64,000 nt of DNA, taken from contig NC_081406.1 in assembly GCF_030272615.1 (NCBI RefSeq), forward strand, positions 399,542,939-399,606,938, read 5' to 3'. The notes under the pieces were generated by a model that did no database searches, was not told the origin of the DNA, and saw nothing but the letters and a program-made list of their open reading frames with translations. The translations under genes were made by a program, and so were the position numbers. Position 1 is the stretch's first letter, and each line of letters begins with the position of its first letter. Of the stretch, positions 11,816 through 23,100 are shown one piece after another. The DNA comes from Cryptomeria japonica (lineage: Eukaryota > Streptophyta > Pinopsida > Cupressales > Cupressaceae).

Positions 11816-12419
11816 GAAAAACAAGTTAACACAACATATATGGAGAGAAGACCCACAAAACATACACTTATGATGAAGGTAAGGAAACATACACAGCATG
11901 CATAAGTTGAAGGAAAGCAAGAATGTAATTTCAATTCATTCAAAGGCCAAAAGGCCAAACTTACAGTTGCAGAAACGCAAAAATAATTACAAGTCTTCAA
12001 GAGAAGAGAAAGAGCATAGGAAAGCTCAAGGCAGCAGGGAGAGAACCCTTTACAATGAGGCTTAACAACCTTATATAAAAAAAAGGTTACAAGAGTGATC
12101 ATGACCCCTACATGTCAGTCTGGGAGTGCAAGGAAGTGCATGCACTTGACCTCAGTACATGCAAGCAACCTAGCCATACCCACAAAAGGCAACCCTGAGA
12201 AGGTGGATTGACTGACCTTCCAAAGTCAGAGTATGTAGACATGACATAAGTCACCATAACAAGCATGGCCCCATACCTCTACTGATGGAAATCCTACCAA
12301 AAACATTAAATGCACCCCTGTGGCTCCACAAAAGAGGGTGCACAAGTCACAAAGTTGTCGGAGCATTTAAAGATTTGAGTGTTGATCTCGCCATCCAAAA
12401 GTGTTGTTAGACAGAAAGA

Positions 12420-13075
12420 AGTCCGGGGACTTCGGAAACTCGGGTTCCCAGAGTGGGGAAGACAAGGAAGGAAGGTTCCTAAGTTCTAGGGAAGAGGAAA
12501 GAGACGCAGCAGGGAACTCCGGAACCTTGGGGTTCCGGAGTTCCGAAAAGGAAGAAAGTGTAGCAAAGGAAGAGAATTTCGGAACCCCGAGGTTCTGGAG
12601 TTCCGGAGAAAGGAAGGAAGAAAGGCTAGGAGGGTTCCGAAGTTCCGGAGAAGGCAAGGGAAAGGAACTTCGAAACCTCAGAGTTTCGGAGTTCCCGGGA
12701 ACTTAGAAGCAAGCAAGGAAAAGGTGAGAACTACGCAAAGGAACTTCGGAACCCCTTGGGGTTCTGGAGTTCTGGGGAAGGGAAGAAGAAAAGAAAGGAG
12801 TTCCAGAGTTCCGAGAAGGAAAGAGAGGAACTTTGGAAACTCAAGGTTCCGGAGTTCCAGGAAAAGAAAGGAGAGGCAGCAAAGGGAAGGAATCAGGGTT
12901 CCGTAGTTCCGGAGAAAGAAGAAAACGAAGAGGGAACCTTGGAACCTCGGGGTTCCAGAGTTCCGGAGAAGGAGAACAGGAGAAGGCAAAGGGAAAGAGC
13001 TTCGGAACCTCGAGGTTCCGAGGAAGGAAGGAAAGGCCAAGGGAGGAACTTCCTCCGGACAAGGCAACACTTCAC
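12420..13075 (+). repeat. Purine-rich minisatellite with GGAACC...GGTTCC palindromes
   Basis: About 11 units of 45-75 bp share a core CTTCGGAACCCCGAGGTTC then TGGAGTTCCGGAGAAGG, with runs of GGAAGAAAGG between. Clear units lie near 12430, 12510, 12575, 12665, 12740, 12830, 12937 and 12990. The GGAACCYCGRGGTTCC part is self-complementary and could form hairpins. The array keeps frames open on both strands (12367-13226), so those ORFs are artefacts. Confidence 0.85.
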
Positions 13076-13477
13076 ACTTCATATTTCTTCTACTTTCTCC
13101 TTGATCAACTAGGGCAGCGCTAGTCCATGGATCGTATCTCTGATCGGTTCTTACTGATGGACCAAGGGTGCCATAAAATGACAACAGGCCCCTATCGTGT
13201 TCTTTGCAGCAAGTTGATTTTATCATACCCTTCCAATATTATATTTCGGATATGCAAGATCCTTGTTAAACCAGAAAAACCAATAAAATCAAAAAATCTG
13301 AAAAATACAAAAACATTCTGAGTCGATATGTCGGGTCAGCCACTTCATGAAAACTATCCGCAGTCCGACATTTTCCAAATCCAGCAAAGGCCGAGTCTGC
13401 AGCTATATCCCAGGTAGCTATCAGAGTTTGCATCAACATGTCACTGTAGAATTCTTGGCACAACAGAGCACCAAGAG

Positions 13478-14542
13478 TTGAACTGCTTGACGTTTTTGTC
13501 AAGGGTCGAGTCAGCATCGCAGGGGCAGATATTCTTTTCGGATATCCCCAAGTTAGAAGAGTTCATACATCCGAACATTCCCAGTCCTCCATCCAGCACT
13601 GATGATTTTACCCGATTCAAGGACCGGATTGAGAACCAATTTGGTCTCGAAGAAGAGTTGTGCTTGGAGAGTGTGTTGTCACCTTGGTGGTGCAGAATTC
13701 ATCACACTCCACATTCAAAATTCACCTTCTCGATATGCATGGAGGCAGTCAGTCAAGTCAAAGCCCAATATGGACTGCCGGAAGAGCTAGAGGAGTGCAT
13801 CACCAGCAAAGTGTGGAGTGCCTACCTTGCTGCAGATGAGTATAGAAGATCGCAAAATCAATGTAGCCCCACACTCTCCGATGATGGAAAGATAGAATTG
13901 CCAAGTGCCGACCAAAATGAACCAGTCAATCACACTGTGGTAACAAATGATTTTGTTGTCCTTGTGCCAAAGGAAGAGGTGACAAATGATGACTGTGTTG
14001 TCCTTGCACCTAAGGAAGATGTTTCTGAAGATGCACCGACAGATGACACACTCCACTTTCCCAAGTTCGAGTTCAAGACTGCTTTTCAACCTACACAACC
14101 CAATGAAGAATCTGATGCTCATTTGCATGAGCCGGATGCAAGCAGTATGATGCACCACCAGTTGCGACCTCCGGAGGCTGCTGAAGCTTTTCCGCTGCAC
14201 GACCCGCCGCATGACTCAGAATCCCACCAGGTTGTTTCTTTCCTTTCTGCTCTTAATTCTCAAAATTTTCCGTTTGATTTTGAATATGCCGAGAAAACAA
14301 CTTGTAAATGGATTAACCACGGACCTAATGAACTTCCCCAACTGATAATATTGCTCGATGTCCTGGTTCAATCTGAGAGTGGCCTACTGAAAATTTTCTT
14401 TTCAGAATACAAAGACAAGTCAGCCAAACTTAGAACTATTCCCGCTGCCCTGTTACTGCTACACATACTAAGAAATCATCCTGGGTCGGGAATGCATGCG
14501 TATAGTCCACATTTTGTACAATCGGTTTGTTCTTGTATATAA
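13478..14542 (+). CDS. Intact 354-codon ORF of unknown function in element A
   Basis: This is the only long intact frame in element A. I do not recognise it. The N-terminal third is mixed alpha-helical with a DFTRFKDRIENQFGLEEELCLE stretch and an SPWWCRIHH segment. The middle (about residues 130-215) is acidic and low in complexity, with an imperfect doubled motif (DFVVLVPKEEV then DCVVLAPKEDV). The C-terminal about 100 residues look globular and end in a hydrophobic helix (LPQLIILLDVLV ... AALLLLHILRN). There is no CCHC knuckle, no retropepsin DSG/DTG, no RT box and no signal peptide. It could be a diverged gag-like or accessory protein. The start shown is the first ATG in frame; a spliced upstream part is possible. 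Confidence 0.5.
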   Translation: MNCLTFLSRVESASQGQIFFSDIPKLEEFIHPNIPSPPSSTDDFTRFKDRIENQFGLEEELCLESVLSPWWCRIHHTPHSKFTFSICMEAVSQVKAQYGLPEELEECITSKVWSAYLAADEYRRSQNQCSPTLSDDGKIELPSADQNEPVNHTVVTNDFVVLVPKEEVTNDDCVVLAPKEDVSEDAPTDDTLHFPKFEFKTAFQPTQPNEESDAHLHEPDASSMMHHQLRPPEAAEAFPLHDPPHDSESHQVVSFLSALNSQNFPFDFEYAEKTTCKWINHGPNELPQLIILLDVLVQSESGLLKIFFSEYKDKSAKLRTIPAALLLLHILRNHPGSGMHAYSPHFVQSVCSCI

Positions 14543-15438
14543 TTAGTTTAGGCTTTTCTTTTCTATTTTAGAGTAGTTTTGCTTTCTATTTCTGCTTTAG
14601 TTTAGTTTTGCTTTGCTGTAGTGTAGGTGTCCTTTTGAAAGGGGTTGTCTCCCTGTCGGTTTTTGTAGGGGTATGTTTGCTTTTCCCAGCTTTGGTGTGC
14701 AAAGTCAAGATGTTTTCCGGTCTGTTTCTTGGATGGTGACCTTGGTAGAGTGCCTAATTGACGGTTGCCCCCATAGTCAGCTCATTTGGTTTAAGACTTG
14801 GTCGTTCTAAAAGTTTAGTTGCTTATTGCATCTTGTCACCAAAATTGCGATCACTGCACGTTTAACGCTTAAAATCGCTTGTCTATTGTCTTATCAAAGG
14901 GAAGTCATTGCAAGTGAAAATCTGAAGCTCTACTTCAACGACCACTATAACGTTCAATCCCATGTAGGCTTCATTGCCTACCAGCCAACGTGAAAAAGTG
15001 AAAGAAAAGAAATTGAAAAGCAAGAAATATCAAATTGCTTGCCCTTGGGAGTGCAGACATCTTTGCCGATATTCAAAAAGAAAAATTTACCGGAAACAAA
15101 GTAATCTCTGTGAGCTTACAGGCAATAACCTCGTCGGGGCTATGAACGCTTGTTGGCAACAAGGCAATGTCCAAGTTGCTTTTCGAGTATGAGTCGCTCT
15201 ACGTAGCTTGTCATAACTGAACAATGATATTTCAACTTTCTCTAAGCTGGAATGAACTTCACTGCACACACTTGATTTTCAAGGTTGGTGACTTAATTCA
15301 GTTTGCGACCTCATTTTTATTTTGAATCTGTCTTTTATCATTTGGGTTGTTTTGTGGTGTATATACTAGAGATTATGGGTTTGATTCGGATAGTCATCCT
15401 TGAAATGTTCAGGAAAATTTCCCAGCCGAGTCGCCATT
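14543..15438 (+). other. 3' interior of element A
   Basis: Non-coding: T-rich at 14545-14700, then unremarkable. The last bases before the 3' LTR read GGAAAATTTCCCAGCCGAGTC GCCATT. That is not a classic long polypurine tract, so the plus-strand primer of this element is not obvious. The ORFs 14974-15192 and 15303-15518 have no recognisable features; the latter runs into the LTR. Confidence 0.5.
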
Positions 15439-16197
15439 TGTTGTGCATTTTGCACCACATCCCCGTCTATGACAAGGGACCCCCGATTTTTTTGGATTAT
15501 GTCCATTGCTCTACGTAAAGAGAGAAGGTAAATGGTCCGTGTTAAAGAAGAACAGCTTGAGGTCGGTAGAGTCCCGAATTTGTGTTCAAGTGATGAAGAG
15601 TCAAGACAAATCATGTCACCTTCCAGAAACTCAAAAAATACCGATAGAAGCCCCGAGAATGATCATATGTGAAATCCCTTCATAAACGCCCTCAAAAAGC
15701 CAAAGTAAATACCGATATCGATGGGCGAAGGGCATCAAAGATGAAAATCTCGCATTCTCTTCCTAAAGCCCGAGTTTCTTCAAAACGCCAGGTTAGAGAG
15801 AGGGTGTTTAAAAACATTCAAGGTTGAGTTCAAAGGTTAATGCAAATCGCGCAAAACGTTTAATGAAGCCGAAGTTTCATGAAACAGAAGGCTAGAAACC
15901 AAGTAAAATCACACATTTTCTCTATCATACCCAAACATCAGATGGCCCGACTTTCCTCCATATGCCCAAAAAATCTCATTAAGCTTCAAAATCGGTCAAT
16001 TCAACTTTTAAGGCCGAAACTAGGGACAAGTTCAAAATCGCATGAAGGCTTAGTTTGACTGGAAAACTTAGGAAAGCCTAAGTCGCACGGAACAGGTAAT
16101 CATAGAGTTCAGCATCAAAAAAAAGTCGTGCTAAATCCTCAGAGAGCCCGACAATCATTAGGTTCGGTGAAATGAAGTAGAAGTCTAAACTTCACGC
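15439..16197 (+). repeat. 3' LTR of element A, first part
   Basis: Matches 8331-9168 with scattered substitutions. A deletion of about 75 bp (positions 8822-8898 of the 5' LTR are missing near 15930) lies between CCGAAC/CCAAAC and ACATCAGATGGCC. It stops at CTTCACGC, where hAT1 begins. Confidence 0.9.
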
Positions 16198-16203
16198 CAT
16201 AGT

Positions 16204-16425
16204 TCAAAAAATCGCGGACTCGCCACGGACTCACGAGTCCTTGGGAGCCACGAGTCGAATCGCGAGGTGAGTCTAGGTGAGTCCCTTCGCAAAGACTCGC
16301 ACGAGTCTTTTGCTCGGACTCGCGAGTCTTTCGCAGGGACTCGCGGGACCCAAAAAGTACGCCACCAAAGACTTAAAGCGCGAGTCTTTCGCAGGGATTC
16401 ACGGGACCCAGAAAATACGCTGCCA
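16204..16425. repeat. Subterminal GACTCGCGAGTC repeats of hAT1 (left)
   Basis: At least ten copies of GACTCGC / GCGAGTC in both orientations within 220 bp, several fused as the palindrome GACTCGCGAGTC (for example near 16315). hAT transposases bind short subterminal repeats, commonly through their BED fingers, so these are candidate transposase sites. A smaller set of GAGTCC repeats lies at the right end (about 19680-19745) and in the related element at 31977-32587. Confidence 0.8.
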
Positions 16426-16789
16426 AAGACTTAAAACACATTTTTTTTTTAATTTTTCAACTAATTTGTGATTTCCTTTGGTTATAGCAGGTTTGTAGGG
16501 TTTGAAGGAGGAGAGGGAAGAAGAAAAAATCAGCAAAAGAGATCTAGGTAAGGATTTTTTCACTTTCTTTTTTTTTCATTTGAATCATTTCAATGTTTTG
16601 AAACTCAAAAAAATCTTGAAAAACAAGGGGATATGCTGCCAAATTTTTTTCTATTTCCTTTCCTAAGTTATTTCCTCATATTTTTTTCTTGTTTTTGAAT
16701 GCTATTTTTCCCAAATGATTCATTGTCATTATTTTTGTTGATTTTCCATAAAACCCCACTGATTTTTTTTTTTCATGTTAAATCAGCAT

Positions 16790-19376
16790 TGGCAAATTCA
16801 ACTCCAAGGGCAACCCCAAGGTCAGGAAGACAAAGAGATAAAGCATGGAAATATGGGATTCCAGGAAGCAAAAAGGGGGATGTCACTTGCACCGAATGTA
16901 CAAAATGGATGACTGGTGGAATCAATAGATTAAAATACCACCTTGCACAAATACCTGGATATGGTGTGGAGGCATGCCCCAAATCAACTCCTGAGATTAT
17001 TAGAGAGATGAAGGCCATTCTTGCTGAGAATGATATGCATAAGGAAGAAAGGCAAAAAACAAAAAGAAGCCATGGCAGCTGCAATGTATCCCACATTGTC
17101 CACTTCGGGTCCCATTGGTCACACTCAGTCAGTCACTTTCATCTTTTGGTGACAATGACGGTGAGGCTAGTGGCACTCCTGTTAGATCAGACCCTAATTT
17201 TTTTGTACCACGCAATGTTCAGGTGCACAACCTTCACTTGAAGGTACAGGATGGAATAGAGAGAAGCATGAACAAGCACGGATAGCACCTTCAAACTTTT
17301 GGTTTTACAATAATCTATCTTTCAATGCAGCAAACAATGTGTATTGGGAAGGTTTTGTTAATGCAGTAACAGTTGCGGGTGAGGGGTTTAAGGCCCCAAC
17401 AAGTTATGACTTCAGTGGGCCATTGCTAGAGAAAGCTGTGCAAAATACACAAGGTGTGGTTGATGATCAAAAAAGGTATTGGAAGAGAAAAGGATGCAGC
17501 ATTTAATCTGATGGATGGACAGATGGACGGAATAGGACTCTTCTCAACTTCTTGGTGGCTTCAAATGGTGCAATAGTATTCATAAAGTCTGTTGATGCCT
17601 CAAATGAAATAAAAAATGCAGATACTTTGTGTAATCTGTTGGATGGTGTGGTTCAGGAAGTTGGAGTTGAGAATGTTGTCAAAATTATCACAGACAACGC
17701 AGCTGCATATGTATCTGCAAGTAGAGTGCTTATGGAGAGGCATCCTTCGATTACATGGAGTCCTTGTGCTGCACATTGCTTGGACTTGATGCTAGAGGAC
17801 ATTGGGAAGATTGTATGGGTGAAGAAGGTGGTTGAAGATGCAAGAAAAGTCACCAAATTCATCTACAACCATACTTGGGTGCTTGCTTTGATGAGAAAAC
17901 ACACAAATGGCAAGGACCTTGTGCGACCTAGAGTGACACGATTTGCTAGCCACTTCATCACTTTGCAGAGCATTCTTAGTGCCATTCCTCATCTTAAGCA
18001 GATGTTTGTGTCAGATGCTTGGTTGGGGTCTGCATACTCCAAAAGACCTGAGGCAGAGAAGATTGTGAGCATTGTTTTTGATGAAGGGTTCAATAAAAGT
18101 GGAGAGGAGTTGACTGCGGTAAGTGACAAACACAAAAGTAAAGTTTATACAATCTTGTCTATTTGCTGTTTTTATTTTTTAGGGGTTGATTTTGTACTAA
18201 TTTAAAATTTGTTTTCATTTTTTTAGGTGACAGAACCTTTGGTAAGGGTTCTTCGTATGGTGGATGGAGAGGGTATGCCAATGGGTTTCCTTTATGAGGC
18301 CATGGATAGGGCCAAAGAGGCCATTTCACATTACTATCGTGGAAATACAAGAAAATGTGAAATCCTTTGGCGCATCATTGATTGTAGGTGGACAAACCAA
18401 CTCCACCAACCGATACATGCCTTCGCCTACTTTTTGAACTCGAAATTCTACTTCTCTGATTCATTTAGGGCTGATGAGGAGGTCATGGCAGGTGTTATTA
18501 CATGCATTGATAACATGACACCTGATCCTGAGTTGAGAGACAAGGTTCTTGATGAGTTGGAGGTGAGATTTGACATTTGCAATTGCTCTATCTTTACTTA
18601 TGAATTCGGAAATGTTCATTATTGAATTTGAGTTTGACACTTTGACTATCTATTTCTGAATTTGGAAATGTTCATTGTTCAAGATCTACAAAAGTGCAGA
18701 GGGGAGACTCTTCTCATCACAACTAGCAATTGATAGGAGAGGAAAACAACAACCAGGTAAAAATTTATTAACTTAGTTCAATAGTGCAAGAAAAAACCTA
18801 CAAACTTGATTGTTACATTTTTTTCTCAATTCTAATATTTCTAAATGTTTTTTGTAGATTTATGGTGGGAGAATTATGGTGCTGGCAAGCCTAATCTTCA
18901 GAAGATAGCTATCCGTATTTTGTCTCAGCCATGCAGTGCTTCTGGGTATGAACGAAATTGGAGTGTATTTGAGAGCATTCACACAAAGAAGAGAAATAGA
19001 TTGTCACAAAAGCGGCTCAATGATCTAGTATTTGTTCGGTACAACCTTCGCCTTCGAGTTAAACAGGTGGAGGGTGTTTCACATGAGGCCATTGACTTGG
19101 ATGAACTTGATCCATATGGTGATTGGACCATGAATGAATAAAATGATGGTGACGATGTCCTCCTTACCTAGAAGAAATTGCAGAAATAGAGAGAGGAGCA
19201 GCACAAGATGCAGAATTGGATGAAATGGAGGCTGAAGATGAGGACGAGGATGAGGACTTTGACTTTGAAGAAGAATCATCTCACCATTTAGATACCACAA
19301 CAACCACTGCTACTACTTCTAGCTCAAGGCCTGAAAAATTGAGCTATATTAGGAAAAATACAATGAGGAAGATGTA
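16790..19376 (+). pseudogene. hAT1 transposase (BED finger, DUF659, hAT C-terminal dimerisation)
   Basis: Exon-like blocks in order: an N-terminal BED finger (CTECTKWMTGGINRLKYHLA...C, 16888-16978); the catalytic-fold start (SDGWTDGRNRTLLNF, about 17508-17552); TDNAAAYVSAS and SPCAAHCLDLMLEDIG (17690-17815); a middle block (18227-18562); and the dimerisation region with ASGYERNWSVFESIH and KKRNRLSQKRLNDLV (18858-19138), then an acidic tail to 19376. GT-AG introns fit at 18119-18226, 18563-18683 and 18757-18857. A further 5' intron about 16547-16787 is likely. The gene is broken by a frameshift near 17150, one or more before 17300, a TAA just before SDGW (about 17500), and a frameshift or stop near 19140. 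Confidence 0.9.
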
Positions 19377-19750
19377 GTCTTCTCTTTGGTTTGTTCATTG
19401 TTGTTTTTCACATTTGGAGTTGGACTTGGACATATCATTATATGTAATTTTGTGAACATTTATATGCTAATGCTGCCATTATACATTTTAGAGTTGAAAC
19501 TTGAAACTTGAATATGATGCGAAACTTGAATATGCTGCCATGAATGATGAAATTTCAAATATTGTGTGTTTGTAGATCATATGACATGTATAATATTTCA
19601 ATTATGGCACTTATGTTCTCTAAATGCATTAATATACGGTTTCAATTATGGCACTTATATACGGTTTTTTTTTTTGCCAAGTCTTTCTTGAGTCCGAGTT
19701 TGAGTCCAAATTTTTGGTTTTCTGAGTCCGTGGCAGGTCCGAGTTTTTGA

Positions 19751-20134
19751 AAATTGCACCGTTCTTGTGAGGTTGTGAGTTATTCTGGCCAAGGAGGGAT
19801 TGGTTATGTTGAATCCGTCTACTCGCACACCAGTCTTGTTAATTTTAGGTCTCTTAACCCTATCCTTTTGCATTTATTCTTCCCGCAACATCTTAGAATG
19901 CAGACCAGCTTGTTGCAAACGTAAGACCCCTTGTGCTCCCAACAAAACACATCAACCATTGAGTTATCCCGTAGTCAAGAACTAACATTTGGAACCTTGA
20001 GGTTGTCCCCTTTGATCAATTAAAAACAGCATTAGGGATTCCTTATACAAGAGAGGATAGGATACTCAGCAAGAACATTTTATTCTGCATTGGCCGGATA
20101 GAGTTTTAGTATTACGTCTTTAGCCACGTCAATA
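19751..20134 (+). repeat. 3' LTR of element A, second part
   Basis: Matches 10841-11223 closely: GAGTTATTCTGGCCAAG, CGCACACCAGTCTT, TTGCATTTATTCTTCCCGCA and CCTTATACAAGAGAGGATAG are shared. It ends GTCAATA and is followed by the AATAT target duplication. The plus ORF 19800-19985 and the minus ORF 19655-19873 fall in LTR sequence and are not genes. Confidence 0.9.
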
Positions 20135-23100
20135 AATATACAATCTGTTTTACAAAAAATCTCTTTCCTTTATCAATTTCGGAAATGTCAAATATGGAAA
20201 ATTTATTTCCATTTGTATCATGTAGGAAAAATTGAATTACCACGTGAATTGCTTACATCATCATGCTAATATAACAACAATTTTTTAAGACTTGTGAAAG
20301 GTGCAAATTCATTTGAGAAAATTTGGAATGCATTTTTCACCTCTGAGGTAAGTTATATAATATTATTTAAGCACAATTTATTCCAACAAAATTGAATTTC
20401 ATTCTAGATTATTTCAAGTGGATAAACACACTTTGGTAATGTGATATCCTAGAGAATTTTCACACTAATATTTTTTCTCTAACATATGCAAATAGCATAT
20501 GATTATTTTTAAATAAAATCTGTTAATGATATAGATTAGTTTATCATTCCAAATATTTATATTATATATTGACAACCAATAGGAGAATAAGAATTCAATC
20601 TTCATTCTATACTTCATGTAATTTTTTTTTAATAAATATCTTCATTCGTTGATGAGTCATGTACTTCTCTTCAAAGGATACATAACACAATCGTGCCACT
20701 TGTTAGATGGTATGTAGATAGACTTGTGTGATGGTAGATACACTTGTAAATATATTTTAACTCCAATCCAAAACCATTGGTCGATGGGACCTATGTAAAC
20801 AACATTAAGGAACAATGGAAACATTCCAACCTTTTTGGGGAAAGATTCTATGGTTGTCCATGTTCTTCTTAGCAAAATGAAAAAACCATTCAAAAGATAA
20901 GGAATATTATTTCCTCCGTTGTAGAATGTAGTATCTCTCTGCAATGGTAGAATTTCATAAGGAAACTAAGCATTTAGGTTTCAATGGCATCACAATTGGT
21001 GATGGAATTTCCTTGTTTCACCAACTAGACAACTGAGATTGATAGTTGATAATCGTTGGAGATCACAATCATTAAGAATCTTTCCATAATTGAATTCTTT
21101 CTCATTGCATAGCAATATTTGCGACAATAGGTGAAAGCACTTTGTCTCATGGATCATATTTTTCACCTTACTAACTATTTTTATGCTCTTAACCTCCAAA
21201 CTAAATTCACTTTAGTTTGATTCTCTCACATATATCACCATGCTCATCTAACTTTGTATTGTAAGCAGGCCATGAACCCGTATTAGCCATGAGTATCTTC
21301 TTTGCATCTGTATACTGGTTACCAGCAAGCTCATGTGGAAAGTGATCCAAGAATGAAATAGAGCCACAATCTATATAGGCATGTGTCTCTCCTTAAACTC
21401 CCACAAATGCTGAGTAGGAAGAATGATGGAAAAGGTCATGAAATTTGGCTTTATGCCTATAAATTGAATTTTCTTGAAAGTTTTTGAAGTCTTTTCAAGA
21501 AAAATATTTTGCACATATCCAACAATCATTCATTCTGTGAGGTGACCAAACCATTTATGTGCCATGTTTATGCTCCAATGGACATCCATTCACTGCACAA
21601 AACATTTCACAATCAAAGCTTGAGCTAAAATGTGGAGGCAACAATCGACCTATTGGGAGAGCTTGCAAGAAGTTGTGGACTTGAGTACTCTAGCCCTATT
21701 GCAAGTTGGCTTTCTTTTTCGTATAGGAGGATAAGGTTGGTAAGCATTGTAAGTTTTGACTTTAAATGTTCTAGTCGCACTTGCTTTTAGGATCTTGAAA
21801 ACTCCTTGACAAATCCATCTTGAGCATGTATCTTGAATATATCGCCCTCCTTCTAGCCTCCTTGTTAGTCAACTTTAAACTTGTCTTAATATAACTCAAA
21901 TGTTCATGAACATAACTAAATAGACCCAATAATTAAAAATGTTGAAGGATTCAAAGAATTTCTTTAACTTGATTTTTCCTTGATTCTGATGGGATATCCT
22001 ACCAAATATGTCTTCCCATTAATGCATATGATTAAAGTGGCCAATTTTGGTCTTTGAAAGGATGAAAACCAAGTTTGTTTTAAGGATCGTGAAATCTTTA
22101 TGTGGTCACTACATATTTTGCAAGACTTCAAGAGGAAATGAGATACCCTCTGGCAAACAACTTCATCATTTCATACTTCACCTTCTCTTAGATGAGAAGA
22201 TTACAACACATAGTAATTGCATGATTTACTGAAATAAAAAGAAATCATTTTGCCAAATATAACGAATACAGGGATGATAAAACTGAAATAAAGGATGACA
22301 ATATATTTCTTGACATCTGGAAAAACTAAAAAGAGACCTCCCATTCTTCTCTTTTGTAGGCAAATTTATCCTTGTCTATAAATTATTCATTGCAATTAAT
22401 TACTAAACTATTGGTGTGTATATGAAAGTGCCTCTCATAGCTTTTATATGAAACATAAGCTGAAGCCTATAGTAGCTATCTAAGACCAAGGTTACCTTTG
22501 ATACGTAAGGAATTGAAATATTTGCCTAAACAACAAACAACGAGATTTTGTTTGTCTATTATCTTATGGTAGTATAAATTTATTAATTAATATTTAGAAT
22601 ATTTTCAAAAAATCACTAATAGAGAAGACTCTCAAAGTTCGGTTTATGATATTCATACCATTTTAAAAGTTATCTTCGAAATTTTGTGCTATGGACAAGG
22701 TATTGAATCTATTATGAAGATTTACAACAATACTTATGATGTTTATGGAACCATGTACTTTTGTGATTTCATCTACGGGAATCGAATAATAAATTGATGG
22801 TGATTTGTGATCTCATCATAAACAAGAGAGTACGTCTTCTATCAAATTTATTTTCTTCCCTAGAAATTGAATATTTGAAGAAGAAGAAATCTTTTTTGTA
22901 TATCATTAATAGTATTAATTGACTTTACTTTAATGTGCATCCTTCCCTTCAAGTGGCCCTTCCAAAGTACTTGTTTTTATCTATATTAGTCCTTTAAGTT
23001 ACATTTTAAAAAGTCACATGTGAACTAGTAAGAATAAACGGAAGGAAAATCATGATTTAACTCAAATTAATATTTGGACGAATTTGATGAAGGATATGCC

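Larger units (their letters stand above)
16198..19750 (+). mobile_element. hAT1: autonomous-size hAT transposon, 3' tip lost
   Basis: The left end is CATAGTTCAAAAAATCGCGG. It matches the left end of the 611-bp element at 31977 (CATAGTTTTAAAACTCGTGG). The right end reads TGGCAGGTCCGAGTTTTTGA, the inverted counterpart of the terminus but lacking the final AACTATG. LTR A sequence resumes directly after it. About 1.67 kb of LTR (9169-10840 equivalent) is missing at this junction, so a deletion took the hAT tip, the right target duplication and the flanking LTR. The interior carries a decayed BED/DUF659/dimerisation transposase gene. Both ends have ACTCGCGAGTC-type subterminal repeats. Confidence 0.9.
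8331..20134 (+). mobile_element. Element A: large LTR retrotransposon without pol
   Basis: Two direct LTRs begin TGTTRTGCATTTTGCACCAC at 8331 and 15439. The 5' LTR ends ...GTCAACA at 11223; the 3' LTR ends in the matching ...GTCAATA at 20134. A perfect 5-bp target duplication AATAT flanks the unit (8326-8330 and 20135-20139). The primer site lies at 11228. The 4.2-kb interior has no gag, RT, RNase H or integrase signature, so this is a non-autonomous (LARD-like) element dependent on enzymes in trans. It holds a GGAACC minisatellite and an intact 354-codon ORF. The insertion lies in the 5' internal part of copia B, and the 3' LTR carries hAT1. Confidence 0.9.

Noticed and set aside
12367-13226. 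Overlapping ORFs of 60-182 codons on both strands
   Set aside because: They read a GGAACC minisatellite that lacks stop codons in several frames; composition is repeat-driven and there are no domains.
20657-21199. Minus-strand ORFs of 69-95 codons in the copia B interior as genes
   Set aside because: No recognisable domain, AT-rich and short; no support beyond being open.
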